Of a stretch of 64,000 bases of DNA, positions 18,297-26,461 are shown in pieces. How positions within the stretch are numbered: the stretch's first letter is position 1; each line of letters opens with the position of its first letter. Below the pieces are notes generated by a model. It made no database searches. It had not been told where the DNA came from and worked only from the letters and a program-made list of their open reading frames with translations. Source of the DNA: Streptomyces cellulosae (GTDB lineage: Bacteria; Actinomycetota; Actinomycetes; Streptomycetales; Streptomycetaceae); NCBI GenBank assembly GCA_014655195.1, contig BNBH01000002.1, positions 242,406-306,405 on the forward strand, given 5' to 3'. The translations under genes were made by a program, and so were the position numbers.

Positions 18297-20381
18297 TCAC
18301 AGGCTCAGCTCCGGGTGCAGCCGGTCGAGCGTCCACACCTGCCGGCGGCGGGCCGACAGCGCGGTCAGCGCGAGCGCGCCGGCCGTGAAGGCCGCCAGCA
18401 CCGCGCAGGCCGTCCACACGGGCCCGAGACCGCCGCCCGAGATCAGCCGCCGCAGCGCCTCCACGACATGGGTCATCGGCAGGAACGGGTGCAGCGCGTT
18501 GAAGAAGTCCGGACTGGTCTGCACGGGGTACGTGCCGCCCGCCGAGGTGAGCTGGAGCATCAGCAGTGCCAGCACCAGGATCCGGCCGGCCGCGCCGAAG
18601 CGGGCGTTCAGCCACTGCACGAGCGCCGCGAAGCACGCCGCCACCAGGAACAGGAAGCCCACCGTCCCGGCCGCCCGCGCCATCCGAAGCCCCAGTCCCC
18701 AGTGCAGCACCGACATCAGCGCCACCGTCTGCAGCACCCCGATCGCCACCACCGGCAGCCAGCCCGCCAGCGCGATCCGCCAGACGGAGGCGCCCGCCGC
18801 GAGCGCCCGCCGGTTCATCGGCGCGATCAGCATGTACGCCACCATCGCGCCCACCCACAGCGACAGCGGGATGAAGTACGGGGCGAAACCGGTGCCGTAG
18901 TTGGGCGCCTTGTGGAGGTCCTGGGAGACCAGACGGACCGGGTCGGCCATCACCGCGGTGCGCTCGTCGCGCTCGGTCTTGTCGTAGTCGGGGATCTGCT
19001 CGGCGCCCTCGTGCAGACCGCCGGCCAGCTGCTCGGAGCCGTCGACCAGCTTGAAGAGGCCGCCGCTCAGGTCGTCCGCGCCCGTCTTCAGTCTGCCGAC
19101 GCCCTTGTCCAGGTCCCGGGCGCCCGTCTCGGCGGTGGCGAGGCCCTTGTTGAGCTTCTTCGCGCCCGCCGCGACCTTGCCGGCCCCGGCGTTCAGTGCG
19201 TTGATCTTGCTGACGGCGTCCTCGAGGTCCTCGGAGAGGTGCGGGGCCCGGTCGGCGAGCGCACGCGCCTGCTTCTCCAAGGTGGCGAGGTGCCCGTCGA
19301 GCTTCTTCAGGTCCGCTCGGTGCCCCGTGACCAGGCCGCTGACGTCGTCCGCGACGGACGAGGCGGTCGCCGCCGCCTCCTTGGCCTTCTTCAGCTCCGG
19401 ACAGGCCGGGTCGGGCAGAACGGCGTCCTCGCAGCGCTCGCGGAACAGCGGGTCCAGGGTGCCGGACGCCTCACGTGCGTCCTTCGCGGCGGCGGGCGCC
19501 TTCTCGGTCAGCGCGTCCAGGTCGTCCCGCAGCTGCCCGGCGGTGTCGGCGACGAAGCGCGCCGTCTCCCCGACGGCCTTCTCGTTCCTCTTCAGGAACG
19601 GGCCCGCCTCCGCGTTGAGCGCGTTCACCTTGTCGGCGAGCTTCCGGGTGCCGTCCGCGACCTTCCCGGAGCCGTCCTCCAGGGTGCCCGCGCCCTTGTG
19701 CAGGTCCTTGAGGCCCTTGGACAGCTTGCCGCTGCCCGCGCGGGCGTCCTTCAGCCCGGCGACGAGGTCCTTGGAGCCCTTCTCCGCCTTGCCGATGCCC
19801 CCGTTCAGCTTGTCGGCGCCCTGCGCCGCCTTCACCGTCTCGCCGTGCAGGTCGGAGAAGGAGACGAAGATCTGGTCCAGGAAGGACCGGGAGGTCTTGG
19901 TCGACGCGGCCCGCCGCACCTCGCCGAAGACCGTCCGGGAGATCTGCCCGACGATGTAGTTGTTCGCGTCGTTGGTGCGCACCCGGAGGGCGCCCGCCTC
20001 GGGGGAGTCGCCCGAACTGGAGGCGACACGGCGGCTGAAGTCCGCCGGCACGGTGAGCGACAGGTAGTACGTGCCGTCCTCGACCCCGCGCCGCGCCTCC
20101 TCCTCGCTCACCTCCCGCCAGTCGAAGGCGGAACTGTCGTGCAGGCCCCCGGCGATGTCGTCACCGGCCGTGATCCGTTTGCCGTTCGCGGTCGCGCCCT
20201 CGTCCTCGTTCACGAGGGCCACGGGAATCCGGTCGAGCCGGTCGTACGGGTCCCAGAACGACCACAGGTACAGGGCGCCGTAGAGCAGGGGCAGCACCAG
20301 CAGGGCGACGAGCGCCGCGCGCGGGAGGGTGCCGCGGCCGAAACGCCGCAGCTCAAGAGCGGCCAGTCGCGGCGATCGCAT
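18297..20381 (-). CDS. YhgE/Pip-type membrane protein
   Basis: A 694-residue ABC-2-like membrane protein. One helix near the N-terminus (ALVALLVLPLLYGALYLWSF) leads into an extracellular domain, VALVNEDEGATANGKRITAG. A very long helical region follows with repeated GxxxLxxGxxxLxxG spacing (for example GLKDLHKGAGTLEDGSGKVA), which is the hallmark of YhgE/Pip. Five or so C-terminal helices then carry WVGAMVAYMLIAPMNRRALA. Family members include the phage infection protein and ESX-related exporters, but transport cargo is unknown. The ATPase gene upstream overlaps its start by 29 bases, suggesting one complex. Confidence 0.9.
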   Translation of the reverse strand: MRSPRLAALELRRFGRGTLPRAALVALLVLPLLYGALYLWSFWDPYDRLDRIPVALVNEDEGATANGKRITAGDDIAGGLHDSSAFDWREVSEEEARRGVEDGTYYLSLTVPADFSRRVASSSGDSPEAGALRVRTNDANNYIVGQISRTVFGEVRRAASTKTSRSFLDQIFVSFSDLHGETVKAAQGADKLNGGIGKAEKGSKDLVAGLKDARAGSGKLSKGLKDLHKGAGTLEDGSGKVADGTRKLADKVNALNAEAGPFLKRNEKAVGETARFVADTAGQLRDDLDALTEKAPAAAKDAREASGTLDPLFRERCEDAVLPDPACPELKKAKEAAATASSVADDVSGLVTGHRADLKKLDGHLATLEKQARALADRAPHLSEDLEDAVSKINALNAGAGKVAAGAKKLNKGLATAETGARDLDKGVGRLKTGADDLSGGLFKLVDGSEQLAGGLHEGAEQIPDYDKTERDERTAVMADPVRLVSQDLHKAPNYGTGFAPYFIPLSLWVGAMVAYMLIAPMNRRALAAGASVWRIALAGWLPVVAIGVLQTVALMSVLHWGLGLRMARAAGTVGFLFLVAACFAALVQWLNARFGAAGRILVLALLMLQLTSAGGTYPVQTSPDFFNALHPFLPMTHVVEALRRLISGGGLGPVWTACAVLAAFTAGALALTALSARRRQVWTLDRLHPELSL

Positions 20382-21369
20382 CGGCGGGGGTCTCCTTCTC
20401 GGGGTGGGTGGGGGCGTCCGTGTCGCTGGGCCGGCCGGCCTGGTCGGCGGCTTCGCCGGTGGCCTCGGACTCGTCGGTGGGCTGGGCGTCTTCCGAGGGT
20501 TCGGCCTTGTCGGCGTCGTCCGCGGGCTCGGTCTTGGCGGCGGACTCGGGCTCGTCGGCGGCGGTGCCGGCGGCCCCCGCCTCCGGGGTCGCGCCGGTCT
20601 CGGCCTCCGGGGTCGCGCCGGTCTCGGCCTCCGGGGTCGCGCCGGTCTCCGCGTCGCCGGCCCGGTCCCCGTCCGTGCGGACGACCGCCGCGTCGGACGG
20701 CGGCTCGCTGCACACGGCCAGCACCGTGACCCCCGTGCCGGCGACGGACCGCAGCAGCTCCCACACCTCCTCCCGCTCGGCAGCGGACAGCTTCAGGTCG
20801 GTGTCGTCGACGCCGAGCAGCCGGGGGCGCCCCAGCAACGCCAGGGCCAGCGACAGCCGGAGCGCCTCCACCCGCTCCAGGTCCCGCACCGCGGTCCGTT
20901 CGCCCTTGGGCAGGGCGGCCAGGTCGAGCCCGGCGGCGGCCAGCGCCTCGTCGATGTGCCGGCGCCGCTCCCGCCGCCGCTCGGCGCGGGGGCGCAGCAG
21001 CTGCCGGGGCCGGGGGAGCGCGTCCCCGAACCGCCGCCGCAGCAGCTCCTGTTCGCGCAGATGCTCGGCCACGGTGAGGGCCGGTTCGAGGTCGGTCACC
21101 CCGGCCACGTGCGCCAGGGCGCTGCGGCGGCGTACGGCGGCCATGCGCCGGGGGAGTTCGAGACCGCCGACGACGGCCCGCCCCTCCGTCGGCTTCATGC
21201 GTCCGGTGAGCGTGAGCAGCAGACAGGTGCGGCCGCTGCCGGACGGCCCGGTCACCGCGATCAGCGCACCGGGCGCCGCGTCGGCCGACACGTCGCGGAA
21301 GGCCCACCCCCGCGGGCCCTTCAGGCCGAGGCCGTCGGCCACGACGGCGAGTCCGCTCGGATCGTCCAC
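20353..21369 (-). CDS. Degenerate ABC transporter ATPase with acidic repeat tail
   Basis: A 338-residue protein. Walker A is intact (VTGPSGSGRTCLLLTLTGR). The signature region reads DLERVEALRLSLALALLGRP instead of LSGGQ. Walker B is RLLGVDDTD with Asp where the catalytic Glu is expected. Hydrolysis may therefore be weak or lost. After about residue 230 the protein has an acidic, Ala/Glu/Thr/Pro-rich disordered tail including three AETGATPE units. The start is GTG at 21369 after AGGGGG; an upstream extension would cross the operator-like repeat. It is translationally coupled to the YhgE gene. Confidence 0.82.
   Translation of the reverse strand: MDDPSGLAVVADGLGLKGPRGWAFRDVSADAAPGALIAVTGPSGSGRTCLLLTLTGRMKPTEGRAVVGGLELPRRMAAVRRRSALAHVAGVTDLEPALTVAEHLREQELLRRRFGDALPRPRQLLRPRAERRRERRRHIDEALAAAGLDLAALPKGERTAVRDLERVEALRLSLALALLGRPRLLGVDDTDLKLSAAEREEVWELLRSVAGTGVTVLAVCSEPPSDAAVVRTDGDRAGDAETGATPEAETGATPEAETGATPEAGAAGTAADEPESAAKTEPADDADKAEPSEDAQPTDESEATGEAADQAGRPSDTDAPTHPEKETPADAIAATGRS
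20581..20652. repeat. Three tandem 24-bp repeats
   Basis: CTCCGGGGTCGCGCCGGTCT plus CGGC is repeated three times, the third copy with one change. Each copy encodes one AETGATPE unit in the ATPase tail on the reverse strand. Being in frame, the array can expand or contract without breaking the protein. Confidence 0.9.
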
Positions 21370-21394
21370 GAATCCCCCTGGAGCGTGCGGGAAC

Positions 21395-21426
21395 AACTTT
21401 TGAACTGACTGGTCAGTGCAAAAGTT
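21395..21426. promoter_or_regulatory. 32-bp inverted repeat, probable TetR operator
   Basis: The arms AACTTTTGAACTGACT and GGTCAGTGCAAAAGTT match as an inverted repeat at 14 of 16 positions with no spacer. The centre ACTGACTGGTCAGT looks like a TetR-family site. It sits 26-57 bases before the ATPase GTG, where a repressor would overlap the promoter. The regulator encoded at the end of the same operon is the natural candidate. Confidence 0.7.
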
Positions 21427-21550
21427 AGCTCGAACGGGAGAACGAAGCAACGTCGCAGGTCAGAACGGATTGTCAGTGCCATACCGCACGATGTGCACAT
21501 ACGGCACTCGCCTCATGGCGTGCCGTCACGAAGACGACAGGAGGTTCGTC

Positions 21551-22117
21551 ATGGCCCACTCGTCCGCAGCCGCCGCCCGCCGGCGCCGCGCAGCCGGCCC
21601 TGCCCCCTCACTGAACAACGGCCCGGCGAGCGACATCCACCCGGTGCTGCGCCGCGCCGCGGCCCCGCCCGCCGCCCTCGACCTGCTCGCCCAGGCCCGT
21701 GCCGGACTCGACGAGGCCGCCGTCCTCGACACCCCCAACGAGCGCTACGCGACGGCCCATCTGGCCGCCCTGCGCACCGCCGCCGCCGTCCTCGCCGCCC
21801 GCGGCAGGCCCGAAACCTCGCCCAGGGCCCGGGCGAAGATACGAAGCGCGTGGGAGGTGCTCCCGGAGATCGCGCCCGAACTCACCGAGTGGAGCGCCCT
21901 GTTCGCCTCCGGGGCCCGGCGCCGTGCCCGGGCCGAGGCGGGCATCCAGGGCGCGGCGACCGTGCGGGACGCCGACGACCTGATCCGGGACGTGGCGATG
22001 TTCCTCCGCCTGGTCGAGCGGATGCTGGTGCTCCAGCCGGTGCTGCCCCATCCCCGCCCCGACCAGGACGGCGGCCCTGACACCGCCCCGCGCGGCGACC
22101 TACCCGACGCGGGCTGA
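21551..22117 (+). CDS. SAV_6107-family HEPN domain protein
   Basis: A 188-residue all-helical protein of the SAV_6107 HEPN family. The first helix holds DTPNERYATAHLAALRTAAA with an R-x4-H arrangement (RYATAH), the motif used by HEPN ribonucleases. Later helices include AWEVLPEIAPELTEWSALFA and ADDLIRDVAMFLRLVERMLV. HEPN proteins act in RNA cleavage, toxin-antitoxin pairs or as non-catalytic scaffolds, and the role of this family is not known to me. The start is ATG at 21551 after AGGAGG. The next forward gene, a methyltransferase, starts 113 bases on. Confidence 0.82.
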   Translation: MAHSSAAAARRRRAAGPAPSLNNGPASDIHPVLRRAAAPPAALDLLAQARAGLDEAAVLDTPNERYATAHLAALRTAAAVLAARGRPETSPRARAKIRSAWEVLPEIAPELTEWSALFASGARRRARAEAGIQGAATVRDADDLIRDVAMFLRLVERMLVLQPVLPHPRPDQDGGPDTAPRGDLPDAG

Positions 22118-22230
22118 GACGCCGGGCCACCGGGTGACGGCGGGCCGCCGATCAGGCCATAGGGTGGACAGCGCCTGAAACCGATCGCCCCGCCCCACCC
22201 CAGGCGGTGCCCCGCCGAGGAGTCACCACC

Positions 22231-23001
22231 GTGTCGGACCCGATGCGCCCCCGCGCCGCTCTCCGTACCGCCGTTGTCTGGGACGTCCTCCAGGACGCCC
22301 TGGAACGCAGGGTCAAGGCCACCGGACGGCAGGCCCTGGACGTCCTCGACACCGGCGGCGGCAGCGGCAACTTCGCCGTACCCCTGGCCCGGCTCGGACA
22401 CCGGGTGACCGTCGTCGACCCCAGCCCCAACGCCCTGTTCGCCCTCGAACGCCGCGCCGCCGAGGAGGGCGTCGCCGACCGGGTGCGGGGCGTGCAGGGC
22501 GACGCCCGCGGCCTCTTCGACGTCGCCGAGCGCGGCGGCTACGACGTCGTGCTCTGCCACGGCGTCCTGGAGTACGTCGACGACCCGGCCGAGGGCGTGC
22601 GCAACACGGTGGCCGCCCTGCGCCCCGGCGGCGTCCTCAGCCTGCTCGCCGCCGGCCTGGGCGGCGCGGTCCTCGCCCGCGCCCTCGCCGGCCACTTCAC
22701 GGAGGCCCGGCAGGCCCTCGGTGACCCGAACGGCCGATGGGGCGAGGGAGACCCCGTGCCGCGCCGCTTCACCGCCGAGCAGCTCACGGAACTGGTGCGC
22801 GGCGCGGGCCTGGAGGTCGGCGCGGTGCACGGCGTCCGCGTCTTCTCCGACCTCGTCCCCGGCGTCCTGGTCGACACCGAGCCCGGGGCGCTGGAGGCGC
22901 TGCTGAAGCTGGAGGCCGCCGCGGCCGAGCTCGCCGCGTTCCACTCCGTGGCCACGCAGCTTCATGTGCTCGGTGAGGCGGGAGAGACAGACGGGGCGTG
23001 A
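22231..23001 (+). CDS. Class I SAM-dependent methyltransferase
   Basis: A 256-residue protein with a Rossmann-type methyltransferase fold: motif I LDVLDTGGGSGNFAVPLARL, acidic residue after strand 2 in VTVVDPSPNALFAL, motif II-like GVQGDARGLFDVAER, and YDVVLCHGVLEYVDDPAEGV for motif IV. The second half resembles SmtA/CmoA-like enzymes that act on tRNA or small molecules, but the substrate cannot be read. The start is GTG at 22231 after CGAGGAG. It lies between a HEPN protein and a DUF3040 protein. It is listed as conserved with them in Streptomyces from memory only. Confidence 0.85.
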   Translation: MSDPMRPRAALRTAVVWDVLQDALERRVKATGRQALDVLDTGGGSGNFAVPLARLGHRVTVVDPSPNALFALERRAAEEGVADRVRGVQGDARGLFDVAERGGYDVVLCHGVLEYVDDPAEGVRNTVAALRPGGVLSLLAAGLGGAVLARALAGHFTEARQALGDPNGRWGEGDPVPRRFTAEQLTELVRGAGLEVGAVHGVRVFSDLVPGVLVDTEPGALEALLKLEAAAAELAAFHSVATQLHVLGEAGETDGA

Positions 23002-23288
23002 GCTGCCGTCCGTGACACGGCGCTGATCAGCGGCGCGTCCGGCGGCCCCGGGGCGCATGGACTGTGCCACAGGCCCCCCGAATGGCGGCTCGGAGCCGTA
23101 TGATCGAGGGAGACCGCCCGGCATGACGGGTCGGCCGCCGGGGAATGACAGCCTCAGCGGACCGGTGCGTGATGGCGGACACCGGTCGGCAATTGGCGCA
23201 GAGGGGCGGGTTTCACGGGGGCGATTCCCTGCCTATCCTGAAGGGACCCCCCGGGTCGCCCCGGCGACTGCACGATGAGGAGGACTCC

Positions 23289-23696
23289 GTGCCGCTCTCG
23301 GAGCACGAGCAGCGCATGCTCGAGCAAATGGAGCGAGCGCTGTACGCCGAAGATCCCAAGTTCGCGACGGCGCTCGAGGGAAGCGGGCTGCGTACGTACA
23401 CCCGGCGACGGGTCTACCAGGCGGTCGCGGGCTTCCTCGTAGGTATTGCGCTCCTCATGGCCGGTATGGTCGCCCAGCAGGTGTGGCTCAGCGTCGTGGG
23501 CTTCCTGGTGATGCTGGGGTGCGCCGTGCTGGCGGTGACCGGGTGGCGCAAGGCGCCCAAGCCGGGTGAGCAGGCCGCGGGGACGGCTGGTGCCGCTCCG
23601 CGGGCTGGGCGTCAGGGCAGAGCTCGGCGCTCGATGATGGACCGCATCGAGGAGCGGTGGCAGCGGAGGCGTGACGAGCAGGGCGGCGGCCACTGA
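23289..23696 (+). CDS. DUF3040 membrane protein
   Basis: A 135-residue protein with the DUF3040 opening PLSEHEQRMLEQMERALYAE, then DPKFATAL, and two membrane helices (YQAVAGFLVGIALLMAGMV, then VWLSVVGFLVMLGCAVLAVT). A basic C-terminal tail carries RSMMDRIEERWQRRRDEQ. DUF3040 genes sit near the division cluster in actinobacteria and the function is unknown. The start is GTG at 23289 after GAGGAGG. It faces the transglutaminase gene across the repeat block. Confidence 0.88.
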   Translation: MPLSEHEQRMLEQMERALYAEDPKFATALEGSGLRTYTRRRVYQAVAGFLVGIALLMAGMVAQQVWLSVVGFLVMLGCAVLAVTGWRKAPKPGEQAAGTAGAAPRAGRQGRARRSMMDRIEERWQRRRDEQGGGH

Positions 23697-23769
23697 GGCC
23701 TCCGTAGGTTTTCGGTTCAGGGGTGTCCACCGACGCGGGTGGGCACCCCTGAGTCGTCCCTGCGGGCCC

Positions 23770-24033
23770 CTGCGGGTGCGTGGCGGGTCGTTCGCGCAGT
23801 TCCCCGCGCCCCTGTGTGAGCCTGCGGGTCCGTCGTGGTCCTCGCACAGTTCCCCCCGCCCCTAGGGGTGTTCCGCGCGCGCCTGATCGCACCTGCGGGT
23901 GCGTCGTGGTTTCTCGCGCAGTTCCCCGCGCCCCTGGGGTGGGTGCCTCGCGTTCCTGTTTGCACCTGCGGGTGCGTCGTGGTTTCTCGCGCAGTTCCCC
24001 GCGCCCCCTCAGGGGCGCGGGGAACTGCGCGAG
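23770..24033. repeat. Block of Streptomyces intergenic repeats
   Basis: Four direct copies of a unit of about 43 bases occupy 23770-23813, 23822-23863, 23892-23934 and 23965-24009. The unit reads roughly CTGCGGGTGCGTCGTGG and then TCGCGCAGTTCCCCGCGCCCC. A half copy in reverse orientation follows at 24011-24033. This motif is widespread between genes in streptomycetes. Function is unproven. Confidence 0.85.
23986..24033. terminator. 22-bp perfect hairpin, bidirectional terminator
   Basis: The last direct repeat (23986-24007, starting CTCGCGCAGTTCCCCGCG) and the inverted half copy (24012-24033) pair perfectly over 22 bases with a CTCA loop. It lies between the converging DUF3040 and transglutaminase genes, so it probably ends both transcripts. 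Confidence 0.8.
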
Positions 24034-24067
24034 ACGCCCCGGGCGGCCCGCAGCCGTCGATGAGACC

Positions 24068-26461
24068 TCAGCCGCGCTGGCGCGTAGGCAGGTGCCAGTC
24101 GGGGCGGAGCGCGATCACACGGTCCCGGAGGGACGCCCAGCGGTCGGACGCGGTCCAGACCACCCGCACGGCCGACCGAGGCAACAGCAACGCCCGCAGC
24201 CGCCCCGCCCGGGACGCCGAGTCGCGCAACGCCCCCGCGGCCCGCCGCACATCCTCCGCCAGCCCAGCGACCGGCCGCGGCCGAGGCGCGTACAGCACCT
24301 GCTCCACCGCCCCCGCCAGCCTCCGTACCGACGCCGCAGCGTCCCCCTCCAGTCCGCCCGTCCGCACGATGCGGTCGGCCGCCCCGCGCGGGGTCAGCGA
24401 CTCGTCGGGAGCGATCCCGTGGTCCCAGGCGGTGTCCGTCAGCTCCTCCCAGGCGGCCAGCACCCGCGGAGCGACGTCCTCCTCCCCGCGGCCATGACCG
24501 AGACCGCCCAGCCGGACCGCCCGCATCCGCGTCCGCCACAGCATCGGCGACAGCGGCAGTGCCAGCACCAGCAGCCCGGCCAGCGCCCACAGCAGCACCA
24601 CGTGCCACTTCGGGCCGCCGCCGTCCGACGCCAGGGCCGCCTCGGGCGACTCGCTCTCGCAGGCCCCCGGGTCACTGCCGTCCGCCCGGCAGTCCGTGCT
24701 CTGCGACGGCGCCGCCGACGGGTCGGCGGGCGCGGCCTGCGACGGCCGGGCCGGATCCACGGGACCGTTGTCCTGGACGTCCTGCACGGTGTAGTCCGGC
24801 GTCGAGCCCCGGGTCGGGGTCGGCTCGAACCGCGTCCACCCCACGCCCTCGAAGTACAGCTCGGGCCAGGCGTGCGCGTCCCGCATCGCGACCGAGACCG
24901 TGCCGTCGGCCTGCGGGGTGCCGGGCGCGAAGCCCACCGCGATCCGCGCCGGGATGCCCAGCGACCGTGCCATGGACGCCATGGCGAACGAGTAGTGCAC
25001 GCAGAAGCCCCGCTTGTCCTTCAGGAAGCGGGCGATCGCCTGCGAGCCGCTGCCCACGTCGACCTGGGTGTCGTACTGGAAGTTCCCGCTCAGCGCGAAC
25101 CAGTCCTGCATCATCACCGCGCGGTCGTAGTCGCTCTTCGCGCCGTCCGTCACGTCACGGGCGGTCTCGGCCACCACGGCGGGCAGCGAGTCGGGCAGCT
25201 CGGTGTACTCGCGCAGCACGTCGGCCGGCGGCTCCGGGGCCTTGGCCAGCTGCTCCGCCGTGGGCCGCACGTCCAGGCTGCGCACCTCGTACGTCAGACC
25301 GCGCGTGTTCTGCCCGTGGTCGCCGACCAGCGTCATGCCGACCGGCTCGTACCGCCAGTCGCCCCGCACGCTCACCCGGCTCGGCGGGTACGGCATCGGC
25401 AACCACGTCTGGCCGTACCACTTCGCGACCGAGATCGACGTGCCGACCTCGGTGAACTCCACGTCGGGACCGAGTCCCGGCGGGGCCGGGAAGCCCTCGG
25501 GCACCTGGGTGATCGCCCGCTTCGACGGCTTCCACGTGGTGCCGTCGAAGTCGTCCAGGGACACGATGCGCAGATACAGGTCCGAGGTGTTCTCCATCTC
25601 GGTGCGCACCGAGAACACCGCGCGGTCGTCGTCGTTGTTCAGCGAGTCGCGCAGCGACACCAGCGGGTTCACCGCGGAGATCGTGCCGCCCCCGCCGACG
25701 CCCGCGCCCACGCCCCGGCCGTCCGGGTCGAGCAGGCCGCCGTCCATCGCGGGCAGCGCCAGCGGCACCACCAGGGCGATGCCCAGCGCCACCGCCCCGA
25801 TCCGGTGCCCGAACCGCGCCGGCGCCGGCGCGCCGGGCGTCTCCCGGCTCCGGCCGCGGGGCGGCCCGGCGAACACCCGGCCCCACTGCGAGAGCCGGTC
25901 CCGGCCCTCGGCGAGCAGCAGCATCAGATAGCCGGCCGCGGCCAGCAGGAACCACAGCCACTCGATGCCGTTGTCCGTCAGGCCCGCGGCCACCGAGTAC
26001 AGGGCGAGCAGCGGCAGCCCGGCCGGGGCCGCGCTGCGGAAGGTCACCGCGAGCGTGTCCACCAGCAGGCCGATGACCAGCACCCCGCCGACCAGCATCA
26101 GCCGGATGCCGTCGCTCAGCGGCGCCGGTATCGCGTACCGGTTGACGTCCTGTCCGCCCTGCTCGAGGAGCTGCCCGAAGAAGCGCAGCGCGTCCGGGCC
26201 GGGGATCAGCCCCGCGACGGCCTGCTCCCGCGCGAACATCAGCGTGAGCAGCATCAGCGTGACGACGACCTGCGCCGCCACCGTCAGCGGCCGTGCCAGC
26301 GGCACCCGCCGCGCCGCCGCGCCCACGCCCGCCTGCACGCCCAGCAGCAGCGCCGCCTGGAGGATCCAGATCGTCGACTCCACCAGCGGCAGCAGGGCGC
26401 AGGCCGCCAGCAGGGTGGCCGCCCACGCGCGCACGGTGAGCCTGGCCAGTGAGCTGATCAC
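24068..26461 (-). CDS. Transglutaminase-like membrane protein (TgpA type)
   Basis: A 797-residue protein. Six or so N-terminal membrane helices (DUF3488 type) extend to about residue 215. An extracytoplasmic transglutaminase-like cysteine protease domain follows, with Cys in RGFCVHYSFAMASMARSLG, His in DAHAWPELYF and the Asp/Glu region VGWTRFEPTP. Then come a Pro/Ser-rich linker, one more helix (WHVVLLWALAGLLVLALPL) and a cytoplasmic DUF4129-like tail. GTG at 26461 overlaps the DUF58 stop. It is the last gene of the MoxR-DUF58-transglutaminase operon. The substrate is unknown; a protein-processing role at the cell surface is inferred. Confidence 0.9.
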   Translation of the reverse strand: MISSLARLTVRAWAATLLAACALLPLVESTIWILQAALLLGVQAGVGAAARRVPLARPLTVAAQVVVTLMLLTLMFAREQAVAGLIPGPDALRFFGQLLEQGGQDVNRYAIPAPLSDGIRLMLVGGVLVIGLLVDTLAVTFRSAAPAGLPLLALYSVAAGLTDNGIEWLWFLLAAAGYLMLLLAEGRDRLSQWGRVFAGPPRGRSRETPGAPAPARFGHRIGAVALGIALVVPLALPAMDGGLLDPDGRGVGAGVGGGGTISAVNPLVSLRDSLNNDDDRAVFSVRTEMENTSDLYLRIVSLDDFDGTTWKPSKRAITQVPEGFPAPPGLGPDVEFTEVGTSISVAKWYGQTWLPMPYPPSRVSVRGDWRYEPVGMTLVGDHGQNTRGLTYEVRSLDVRPTAEQLAKAPEPPADVLREYTELPDSLPAVVAETARDVTDGAKSDYDRAVMMQDWFALSGNFQYDTQVDVGSGSQAIARFLKDKRGFCVHYSFAMASMARSLGIPARIAVGFAPGTPQADGTVSVAMRDAHAWPELYFEGVGWTRFEPTPTRGSTPDYTVQDVQDNGPVDPARPSQAAPADPSAAPSQSTDCRADGSDPGACESESPEAALASDGGGPKWHVVLLWALAGLLVLALPLSPMLWRTRMRAVRLGGLGHGRGEEDVAPRVLAAWEELTDTAWDHGIAPDESLTPRGAADRIVRTGGLEGDAAASVRRLAGAVEQVLYAPRPRPVAGLAEDVRRAAGALRDSASRAGRLRALLLPRSAVRVVWTASDRWASLRDRVIALRPDWHLPTRQRG

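Noticed and set aside
23099..23104. TATGAT as a -10 element before the DUF3040 gene
   Set aside because: No acceptable -35 hexamer 16-18 bases upstream, and it is 185 bases before the start.
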